Below are positions 39,395 to 45,706 of a stretch of DNA of 64,000 nucleotides, piece after piece. Source of the stretch: Leucobacter musarum subsp. musarum. GTDB lineage: Bacteria; Actinomycetota; Actinomycetes; Actinomycetales; Microbacteriaceae. Made by a program: the position numbers and the translations under genes. The stretch is from positions 1-64,000 of the forward strand of contig NZ_JHBW01000065.1 of the NCBI RefSeq assembly GCF_001273845.1, in the 5' to 3' direction. The notes beneath the pieces are model-generated. The model searched no databases and was not told the origin of the DNA. It saw nothing but the letters and a program-made list of their open reading frames with translations. How positions within the stretch are numbered: position 1 is the first letter of the stretch; every line of letters starts with the position of its first letter.

Positions 39395-40453
39395 CTACGG
39401 CAGCCAGATCTCCAGCGAAGCATTGCTGCCGGTCAACCGTGTCCAGTACGCGTGACCGAGCGCCAACCCAACCGACGTCAGCGTCAACGATCGAAGACCC
39501 GTCTTGTCATCATCCCATGTATCACGAAGGGTGCTGAGTTCTGGCACTCTTTCGACTACCTCGTCCGACACCTCCCCTTCTGACATGCGCCCGAGACTAA
39601 CCACATTTTTCAGGTCTGGGATCCGTCCTTCGAGCCCGAGCGCTGTGGCACGCTTCTCGAGATCTTCATCCGCAAGAAGGGCCAACTGAAAGCGGCTCTG
39701 ATCTCGCAACGCCGGGATCACGAATTGGCATGCCTGCAGTTCGGTCAGCAGGGCCGCATCAATATCGTTCTCGGCGAAGCCTTTGGTGTAGAGGCCTTCA
39801 ACGCCCGACATGATCCCATTGGCGAAGCTATGGCTCGAGATACTCAGCGATCCAGCGCCGACGTATTCGATGTGCTGGTAGTCTGCGTGGCCCGTAGGGA
39901 GTGAGATTCCGAGAGCGGAAACTTCATTCTTCAACCGTAAGTAGTGGTCCTCAGGCGTACCTACATTTGTGGGTCGCGTGTACATCAAGTAGAAGACCCA
40001 AGCGATCGCTCGTCGTTGCCTCTCGGTCAGCTTCGGTGCAGACACAATAGCCTCGTTGAGCGCCAGAGTTCGTAGGTTTCGATCCTCCTCACCAACGCGT
40101 GCTGCCAAGAGATCCACGAGCGCCACGCGAAGATCGTCTTCACCGGAGCGAGCGAACTCCTTCTGCGCCTGGAAGACGACGCTTTGGACGTCGGGATCCG
40201 CAAGTTGATCGACCCGCTCGGGTATCTCTGTTTCAAGCTTGGTCAGAAATTCATTGGTCAGCTGCTCAGCGCGCGCTACGGCCAGTGTCTGGGCAACGCC
40301 GGCAAGTTCGAGCGCGTTGCTCCTAAACACGTCAAGCGCGACAGTGCGGGCTTCGTCGATCGAAAGGCCGTGCACATGAATATCCTTGCCCGCTTGATAG
40401 TTGGTGGAATTGTCGCCGGCTTTTTGCGCCTGATCGCGCCTACCCATCTGCAT
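39395..40453 (-). CDS. Island protein with N-terminal GDNSTNYQAGKDI motif (resembles LPO_1073/Vpar_1526 family)
   Basis: 352 residues. The N-terminus carries GDNSTNYQAGKDIHVHG (residues about 13-29), a short beta-type motif often found at the front of conflict-system proteins. The middle is helical and charged (RAEQLTNEFLTKLETEIPER, LTERQRRAIAWVFYLM), and the end is LALGHAYWTRLTGSN. No enzymatic motif was recognised. The family name is from memory of the motif and length, not a search. GGAG precedes ATG 40453. It overlaps the upstream small membrane-protein gene by 14 bases, so the two are translated together and probably work as a pair. Base composition is less GC-biased than the chromosome around it. 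Confidence 0.65.
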   Translation of the reverse strand: MQMGRRDQAQKAGDNSTNYQAGKDIHVHGLSIDEARTVALDVFRSNALELAGVAQTLAVARAEQLTNEFLTKLETEIPERVDQLADPDVQSVVFQAQKEFARSGEDDLRVALVDLLAARVGEEDRNLRTLALNEAIVSAPKLTERQRRAIAWVFYLMYTRPTNVGTPEDHYLRLKNEVSALGISLPTGHADYQHIEYVGAGSLSISSHSFANGIMSGVEGLYTKGFAENDIDAALLTELQACQFVIPALRDQSRFQLALLADEDLEKRATALGLEGRIPDLKNVVSLGRMSEGEVSDEVVERVPELSTLRDTWDDDKTGLRSLTLTSVGLALGHAYWTRLTGSNASLEIWLP

Positions 40454-40730
40454 CTTCGCTCCGACCGATCGTCATGTCTCTTCCTGCCTGGTAATTAGTC
40501 GACGCCTTGCCGCCGCGCTGTCGTTGAGCAGCGGAAGGCGTATCGCGTCGAAGAAGTCCCGCTACGAGAAGGATCAGGCCAAGTCCTGTCACGACAAGAG
40601 CGACGACGCCTTGCCAAGACCAAAAAGTAAGGTCGTTCTCAAGCGTGTAGATGTAGTAGGCCACCCCTAATGCGCCCCCAAGGCCGACAACGACACCGCC
40701 TGCAGTGACAAGTCTGTCTGGTGTGCTCAT
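40440..40730 (-). CDS. Small two-TM protein with C-terminal STNYQAGRDM motif
   Basis: 96 residues. Two hydrophobic helices (VTAGGVVVGLGGALGVAYYIY and GVVALVVTGLGLILLVAGLL) are followed by a cytosolic tail RRDTPSAAQRQRGGKASTNY and QAGRDMTIG. The tail motif matches the N-terminal motif of the downstream partner (STNYQAGKDI). TATGGT is six bases before the ATG at 40730, indicating a leaderless message. It may anchor the partner at the membrane through like-with-like motif pairing (inference). Confidence 0.7.
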   Translation of the reverse strand: MSTPDRLVTAGGVVVGLGGALGVAYYIYTLENDLTFWSWQGVVALVVTGLGLILLVAGLLRRDTPSAAQRQRGGKASTNYQAGRDMTIGRSEDADG

Positions 40731-40768
40731 GTCAGAACCATATCGATCTTCGGTCGCTGCTCTGAGAG

Positions 40769-41332
40769 TCAGCCGGTCGTGGCCTCCGCTCGCACGCCCG
40801 ACACGGCCCCGACGGAGACGTCAACGGCTGAGGCGATCACCCGGATCGACTTGCCCTTCTCGCGGCGAGCGAGGATCACCGCTCGCTTGTCGTCGTCGAC
40901 CACCCGAGGTCGACCCTCGACCTTGCCGCAGGCACGTGCTGCGTCCAGCCCGTGCCTGGTCTTGTGCACGATGTCGCGCCGACGATCATCGGCCAGCGCG
41001 AGTGCCAGATCAAGAATCAGGCTCCGCTCGTTTTGCTCGCCCTGCGCGATGCCGTCGAGTACCTTCACGGCGACGCCACGCTCGAAGCGGTCGGTGGCGA
41101 CAATCAGCCCCTCGAGGAGGCTACCTCCTAGCCGGTCCACCTCGTGCACAGTGAGCATGTCGCCTTCGTGCATGTACTCCAGTGCGGCTGCCAGGCTTGG
41201 GCGATCCTCGACCTTGAGCTTCCCGCTGACCTTCTCCTCGAAGACCGTCACGCCGATGGGGGCGAAGGCGTCATGCTGTCTCGCCGTCTCCTGGGCCCTG
41301 GTGCTCACTCGCATCAGTCCTACCAGTGCCAT
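40769..41332 (-). CDS. Serine recombinase (resolvase/invertase family)
   Basis: 187 residues. The N-terminal catalytic domain starts LVGLMRVSTRAQETARQ, with the nucleophile Ser in RVST, LTVHEVDRLGGSLLEGL and the arginine cluster near DDRRRDIVHKTRHGLDAAR. The C-terminal HTH is GKSIRVIASAVDVSVGAVSGV. Size and layout fit Tn3-type resolvases or DNA invertases. Two AACGTGTT direct repeats lie in the 194-base gap before the next gene and could be part of its recombination site. It does not belong to the IS481 element. Confidence 0.85.
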   Translation of the reverse strand: MALVGLMRVSTRAQETARQHDAFAPIGVTVFEEKVSGKLKVEDRPSLAAALEYMHEGDMLTVHEVDRLGGSLLEGLIVATDRFERGVAVKVLDGIAQGEQNERSLILDLALALADDRRRDIVHKTRHGLDAARACGKVEGRPRVVDDDKRAVILARREKGKSIRVIASAVDVSVGAVSGVRAEATTG

Positions 41333-41526
41333 GGTCGTTGCTTCGTTTGATAAACGTGTTCAGTTGTCATCTCCAATGAGTACCTGTTTATGAACGTGTT
41401 TTTGCACACCTGCAGCTGCTTTGTGCGTGTCATTTTGACCATGCCCCCGATGCTCAGTAGGCGACTGATTTCTGAACGCCGGAGGTGCGGCGGTCCGCTG
41501 TCGTGGGTCGACCGCATACTTGTGGC
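41333..41526. promoter_or_regulatory. Divergent gap between recombinase and AbiV genes
   Basis: 194 AT-richer bases. Contains CGTTT-GAT-AAACG (a small palindrome near 41342-41358) and two copies of AACGTGTT about 40 bases apart, candidates for res sub-sites. CATACT at 41515-41520 is six bases before the AbiV ATG and is its likely -10 box. Confidence 0.4.
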
Positions 41527-42243
41527 ATGGAACTGACCCCGGCCGCCGCGCGAGACTTCTGGAAGTCGCTGGTAGACAACGCGACGAACCTCATCACCGA
41601 CGCGAACCTGCTGCTCGAGCATGGCTCGTTCGGCAGAGCGCGCTCCCTGACCGTGCTCGCCCAGGAGGAGCTGGGCAAGGCGCTGTGGCTGTACGAGACG
41701 TTTGAGTCCGCATGGAGCAGCGGCATCGAAGAGTCCAAGGTCGTCGAGCGCCTTGCCTCGGACGGGCGCAGGCACGCGGTCAAATACATGGTGGCGTTCG
41801 TCTTCGGCCAGGAGCTCGAGGCTTTCTGGGGCGACTACGGGTCGCTCTACGAGGACGCCCCCGTCGACGGCACGCAGGCCGACTGGGACGCCTGGTTCGC
41901 CGCGCGCGACGCCGAGGCGAAGGCCGCCGGGAAGGTCGCCAACGAGGAGAAGATGCTCGGCTTCTACGTCGACCTCGACGCCGACGGGACGATCCTCAGC
42001 CCGAGCGACATCGACGCGGGGACGATCGCGGACGACCTGCAGACCGCCGCGCAGGTGGTGGAGATGCTACTGATCAAGGACCACAGCCGGATGAAGCTTG
42101 AGGCCGACACCCCCTACGACAGCACGCACGCGCAGCAGCACAAGTTACTCAGTATCAGCCACCCCGAGGACTGGGCTGGCGCGTCGGAGGCGTTCAGGAA
42201 CGGAGCGTACTTCCAGGCCGGCGAGGAACGCCCGATGGAATGA
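41527..42243 (+). CDS. AbiV-type abortive infection protein
   Basis: 238 residues. The AbiV/HEPN-like N-terminal segment is clear: NATNLITDANLLLEHGSFGR and ARSLTVLAQEELGKALWLYE. A conserved His/Lys region follows (GRRHAVKYMVAFVFGQ), and the C-terminal third ends HPEDWAGASEAFRNGAYFQAGEERP. In Lactococcus AbiV binds a phage protein (SaV) and blocks phage translation. A leaderless start is likely. Most direct evidence that this island is defensive. Confidence 0.8.
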   Translation: MELTPAAARDFWKSLVDNATNLITDANLLLEHGSFGRARSLTVLAQEELGKALWLYETFESAWSSGIEESKVVERLASDGRRHAVKYMVAFVFGQELEAFWGDYGSLYEDAPVDGTQADWDAWFAARDAEAKAAGKVANEEKMLGFYVDLDADGTILSPSDIDAGTIADDLQTAAQVVEMLLIKDHSRMKLEADTPYDSTHAQQHKLLSISHPEDWAGASEAFRNGAYFQAGEERPME

Positions 42244-42345
42244 AGCCTTGAAAAGGTTGACATTAGTAAACGTCGACGGCTTCTAGCTCGACGAGCACCC
42301 GGCGTCGGTGCAGGCGATGCTCTGAACAACGACCCTGCGAGTATA

Positions 42346-42512
42346 TCGCATTTCTGGACGGGCTGAGTCCAGCTGCGGCCATCCCACCATCGGTTGCGAC
42401 CCTGGCTGTCGTGGTACCAGCCTGCGGGGACAGCGGGGGTGACCGCTGCAGCCTGCTTGGCCGTCGGCTGGAAGTGATCGGTCCAAGTGTCGCCGTCCCA
42501 CCACCTCAATAG
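42346..42512 (-). pseudogene. Remnant of DUF2510 repeats, separated from its gene by a stop codon
   Basis: Reading continues in the same frame beyond the TAA of the next listed gene: LRWWDGDTWTDHF completes the first DUF2510 motif and PAGWYHDSQGRNRWWDGRSW is a second complete copy. After WTQPVQ the sequence loses resemblance and runs antisense into the AbiV gene. One nonsense change plus loss of the original 3' end explains what is seen. Confidence 0.65.
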
Positions 42513-42866
42513 TTACGAGCGCCCGTCCTGGTACCAGCCAGCAGGAGACAGTGAGCGGGTCGCGGGAGGGGCCGGCGGTGCCGACAGCATGATCGTCGAC
42601 TGTGGCAGCTCGGATGAAGCTTCGTCCGCACCTTCGTCTTCGGTTTCGGCGTCGGAGCCCTTCTCGCCGAAGATCTTCGACGCGCTGATGACTAGGGCTG
42701 CGCCACCGGCGATGACAACGGCGCCTTTGAGGGCGAATGGCGTGCTCTCGCTTCCGCCGAAATCCCTCGGCATCGGATGTTCTTGTGTAGATGTCGCAGT
42801 CATAGTCGTACTCGCGGCGCTGATACTCGTACTCGTGCCAGCGTCAGTGGTCGCACTCGCATTCAC
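42513..42866 (-). CDS. DUF2510 membrane protein, truncated by a nonsense codon
   Basis: 117 residues from a GTG start. A Thr/Ser/Ala-rich N-terminus, one membrane helix (ALKGAVVIAGGAALVISAS), an acidic linker, then SPAGWYQDGRS and the TAA at 42513-42515. A normal DUF2510 motif continues RWWDGxxWT, and exactly that sequence follows in frame after the stop. As written the protein ends in the middle of the motif, so it is probably a recent pseudogene. DUF2510 proteins are common in actinobacteria and their function is unclear. Confidence 0.55.
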   Translation of the reverse strand: MNASATTDAGTSTSISAASTTMTATSTQEHPMPRDFGGSESTPFALKGAVVIAGGAALVISASKIFGEKGSDAETEDEGADEASSELPQSTIMLSAPPAPPATRSLSPAGWYQDGRS

Positions 42867-42982
42867 ACCTGTACCTCAGAAGTCCTGATCCCGAGAGGCG
42901 TTCGCCGCCAGCCGGAGAATGTCGGTGGTTCGATCTAGCGTTGTAAGTGACACGAGAGTAAACGAAGCAGGAGCACCTCAGG

Positions 42983-44050
42983 ATGAGCGCAAGTCAATAC
43001 CGCGGACAGTTGGACCGCAAGCGCAAGCAACGGATCGAAGCGGACAAAAAGGCGGGCGAGTACCGGTCGAAGGAGTCCTCGAAGCGTGCTGATGCCGCTA
43101 GAGCAAGGCAAGCTGCCGCAAAGACCACGAGCAGCTCCACCCTCAGTAGCAAGTTGCGAGAAGCCGAGCGACGAGAGAAGGAAGCTGAGGCTGCAGGCAA
43201 GGAGGTAAGCCGCTGGCAAACCCGTGCGGCCGGCTACGCCAAAGAAGAAGCCGCGCTACAGACCAAGCTCTCCCGTGCTGAACAATCGGAGGCCGATGCC
43301 GCCGAGCGACGTCGCAAGAACGCGCAGCAGCGGGCCGACCGTCGCGCGGCGGCTGAGCGGGCTGAGCTTGAATCGAGGATCAGTGGTGCCGAAGTAGTCG
43401 TCAACACCGCGCTGCGTCACCTTCCAATGCCCAAACCCGAGAAGCTCCGAGTGCTCATGCTGGGTGCCTCCGCTGAAGGCGACCTCCGCGTGGGGCGCGA
43501 ACAGAAGCGCATCCGCGCTGCCGTTGAGTCCGCGCTACATCGGGACCAAATCGAACTCGACGTCCGGCCTGCAGCAACCACGGCTGACTTGCTGGTCGGC
43601 ATTACGAAGTTCCGTCCTCACGTGGTCCACTTCTCGGGCCACAGTAACGATGACCTGATTGTCTTCGAGGACGAAGTAGACGAACTTCATGAGGGAGTGG
43701 TCGTGACAGCGCGAGCGTTCGCTCGAGCGATCAGCGCAACCGACGATCCTCCGCTCCTCGTCCTTCTAAACTCCTGCCGCTCCGCAGCCCAGATCGACGA
43801 ACTAGTGGCACAAGTCGTACCATTCGCTATCGGGATGGCGGACCGCATTGAGGATGCCGATGCGATCAACTACGCAGCACAGTTCTATGCGGCAGTCGCA
43901 AACGGGCAGTCCATCAACTCGTCCCATTTGTCAGGTCAAGCTGCTCTTGAACTTGCAGGCCTGGAGAGCGCCGACTTGCCGACGCTTGCCTGGGCACCCG
44001 ACGTCGATCCATCAACCACGATCCTCGTCAAACCCGGGATCGAAGGTTGA
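42983..44050 (+). CDS. Coiled-coil protein with C-terminal CHAT (caspase-like) protease domain
   Basis: 355 residues. CAGGAG is well spaced before ATG 42983. Residues 1-145 are a very charged Ala/Arg/Glu/Lys coiled coil (KLREAERREKEAEAAGKEVS). Residues about 150-345 form a CHAT fold: LRVLMLGASAEGDLRVGREQ opens it, the catalytic His is in HVVHFSGHSNDD, and the catalytic Cys in LLVLLNSCRSAAQ, then FAIGMADRIEDADAINYAAQF. CHAT proteases act as effectors in several bacterial conflict systems, usually coupled to a sensor. Here no TPR, NACHT or SAVED partner is adjacent, so the coiled coil itself may sense or oligomerise. It lies in the same island as AbiV and the STNYQAG pair. Confidence 0.75.
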   Translation: MSASQYRGQLDRKRKQRIEADKKAGEYRSKESSKRADAARARQAAAKTTSSSTLSSKLREAERREKEAEAAGKEVSRWQTRAAGYAKEEAALQTKLSRAEQSEADAAERRRKNAQQRADRRAAAERAELESRISGAEVVVNTALRHLPMPKPEKLRVLMLGASAEGDLRVGREQKRIRAAVESALHRDQIELDVRPAATTADLLVGITKFRPHVVHFSGHSNDDLIVFEDEVDELHEGVVVTARAFARAISATDDPPLLVLLNSCRSAAQIDELVAQVVPFAIGMADRIEDADAINYAAQFYAAVANGQSINSSHLSGQAALELAGLESADLPTLAWAPDVDPSTTILVKPGIEG

Positions 44051-44158
44051 CTTCAGGTACCCCCACGTGGACGCAGCTCCCAAGGGATATTTCACAGACG
44101 CGCTCACGCTCCAAGCATCTCGTCTTGGGCCTGTTCGGTACTCTTCTTGCCACCGAAA

Positions 44159-44182
44159 GTGTGCACGCAAGTGTGCACGCAA
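44159..44182 (+). repeat. Tandem duplicate of GTGTGCACGCAA
   Basis: Two exact adjacent copies, 44159-44170 and 44171-44182. Short direct repeats of this kind are typical of integrase arm-binding sites near attachment sites, but no integrase gene remains. Confidence 0.6.
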
Positions 44183-44305
44183 GGTCCGGGATTTCGACAG
44201 ATTCAGCGGGAATCGGCGGGAACGGCCGAGGCCCCTCGATTCTTACTCCCATAGAGGATTTCCGGGTACTGAGAGCTCCCGAGAGAGATCCTGCCCATGG
44301 CTCGA

Positions 44306-44335
44306 AAGGTCGCCGGTTCGAATCAGTAGCTCGGA
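44306..44335 (+). other. Possible decayed attachment site (tRNA 3' end similarity)
   Basis: GGTCGCCGGTTCGAATC followed by AGTAGCTCGGA resembles the tRNA-Pro segment at 38047-38076 (GGTCGCAGGTTCAAATC...AGCCCGA), with a three-base gap and several mismatches. It would be the far end of an island integrated at the tRNA, but the match is too weak to be certain. Confidence 0.35.
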
Positions 44336-44405
44336 TTCACGCACAACGGGTCTCGTTGATCTGAATTGACAATGCGATGTTGGTAGAAGCCCCACCGCCG
44401 AGCAT

Positions 44406-45620
44406 TCAACCCGGCGTCACCCGATCCCACCTTCGCGGCGCCTTCGTCACCTTCCCGAGCACCCACTCGAGCGGCCCCTGCTTAAAGAGCAGCGCCCAGA
44501 GTGTGCACCCCGCAATGACCCAGAGCGTCATTGGCCAGAACGGGTCGAGGGCTCGGAAATCGAGCCAGGGATCCCAGCTCGGGTCGCGGGCCGTTTCTGC
44601 GGCGAGCCAGATCGCCCAGATGCCGATGTGGGCGACGTAGGCGGTGAGCGGCATGGAGCCGACCGCTCGCAGGGGTAGGGCGATCCAGCGCACGGGAGTG
44701 AGGCACAGCAGCACCGCCGCACTCGTCACTGCGAGCGCGAAACCTCCCGAGCCGAGCGCCTCGCCGATGCCGGATGAGTGTGGGGCGTCTTGCCACACGG
44801 CGAACCACCACTCGGGGGTGCCAAGCGCGGCATACTCGATCTCGTCGGGGCCCGCGGCGGCGAGCACCGCTGAGCCGATGACGCCGTATCCGACGACGGC
44901 GAGCACGATGCCGGCGCCCAGCAGCGCCCACGCGTAGCGCACCGAGCGCACGAGCAGGGTGCCGGCGGCCATGCCGCAGAACATGAAGGCCATCCAGAAC
45001 GGAATGGGGTAGTTCCACGCGATGAGGCGCAGCGACTCGTCAATATCAAACGCATTCGGGCTGGCTGCGACGGTGGAGTTGATCCACCACACGGCAAACG
45101 GGGCGATGAGCGCGAGCGCCGCCGAGAGCGTGAGGAGGTACCGGGGTGCGAGCGACGTGAACGGGATCGCCAGCACAAACAGCACCCCGTACGCGGGCAG
45201 AATCACGTACACCGGCACATCGAGATCATCGAGCCAGATACCCAGCAGCCACATGAGGATGCCGCGCAGTAGCAACTGCACGCGCAATCCCCAGAGCGGA
45301 CGAGCGGCGCCGGGGCCGCGAGCCTCGCGGCGGCGCTTCGCTGACGTCGACACGATGCCGAGCGACACCCCGGCGAGCATCGCGAACAGCACCGACGAGC
45401 GCCCCTCAACCACGCCCGACCAGGTACCGGGGTCGCTCCACTCGAGTGTCTCGATGAGGGCGAGGTGAGCGGCGAAGACGCCGATCACGGCCAACCCGCG
45501 GGCGAGATCGACGCCGGCGATGCGGTGAGGGGGCTCGAGACGTGCGAGATTCGTGCGGATGCGCGAGCGACGCTCGGGTGCCGGTCGGGTGACCGGGAGC
45601 GGGGCGTCGACGTGCGTCAT
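44406..45620 (-). CDS. Integral membrane acyltransferase-like protein (DUF418 / heparan N-acetyltransferase-like)
   Basis: 404 residues from the ATG at 45620, seven bases after TAGCGT with no ribosome binding site. About ten membrane segments. The first, with RIAGVDLARGLAVIGVFAAH, is the signature of the heparan-alpha-glucosaminide N-acetyltransferase/DUF1624 group, and the end GSMPLTAYVAHIGIWAIW resembles the conserved DUF418 C-terminus. Such proteins are thought to acylate cell-envelope sugars; the substrate is unknown. First chromosomal gene after the island. Confidence 0.72.
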   Translation of the reverse strand: MTHVDAPLPVTRPAPERRSRIRTNLARLEPPHRIAGVDLARGLAVIGVFAAHLALIETLEWSDPGTWSGVVEGRSSVLFAMLAGVSLGIVSTSAKRRREARGPGAARPLWGLRVQLLLRGILMWLLGIWLDDLDVPVYVILPAYGVLFVLAIPFTSLAPRYLLTLSAALALIAPFAVWWINSTVAASPNAFDIDESLRLIAWNYPIPFWMAFMFCGMAAGTLLVRSVRYAWALLGAGIVLAVVGYGVIGSAVLAAAGPDEIEYAALGTPEWWFAVWQDAPHSSGIGEALGSGGFALAVTSAAVLLCLTPVRWIALPLRAVGSMPLTAYVAHIGIWAIWLAAETARDPSWDPWLDFRALDPFWPMTLWVIAGCTLWALLFKQGPLEWVLGKVTKAPRRWDRVTPG

Positions 45621-45662
45621 GGAGGCGACGCTACTGGGTGAAGCTGCGCGCGGGGCGGAAGA

Positions 45663-45702
45663 AGTTGGCGCGGCGCGACGTGAGACGCGCGCCGCACCAA
45701 CT
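45663..45702 (-). terminator. Hairpin ending the catabolic operon (element J)
   Basis: 15-base arms AGTTGGCGCGGCGCG (45663-45677) and CGCGCCGCACCAACT (45688-45702) pair with one mismatch, ending five bases before the TAG of the leftward gene. The right flank GCACCAACTGCCACTA closely resembles GCACCAAACTGCCATTA of elements D and H, so it belongs to the same hairpin family. Confidence 0.65.
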
Positions 45703-45706
45703 GCCA

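Larger units (their letters stand above)
44051..44405. other. Right end of the genomic island, no gene
   Basis: 355 bases. Contains a tandem 12-base repeat (44159-44182) and a degenerate tRNA-T-arm-like stretch at 44306-44335 that resembles the 3' end of the tRNA-Pro gene. Short open frames here lack start signals and family features. The change to typical chromosomal sequence occurs after about 44370. Confidence 0.5.

Noticed and set aside
39223-39423. Small gene at the right end of the IS481 element
   Set aside because: It covers the terminal repeats and has no start signal or protein features.
44047-44364. Small gene in the right end of the island
   Set aside because: No ribosome binding site or recognised motif. 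It runs through the tandem repeat and the tRNA-like remnant.
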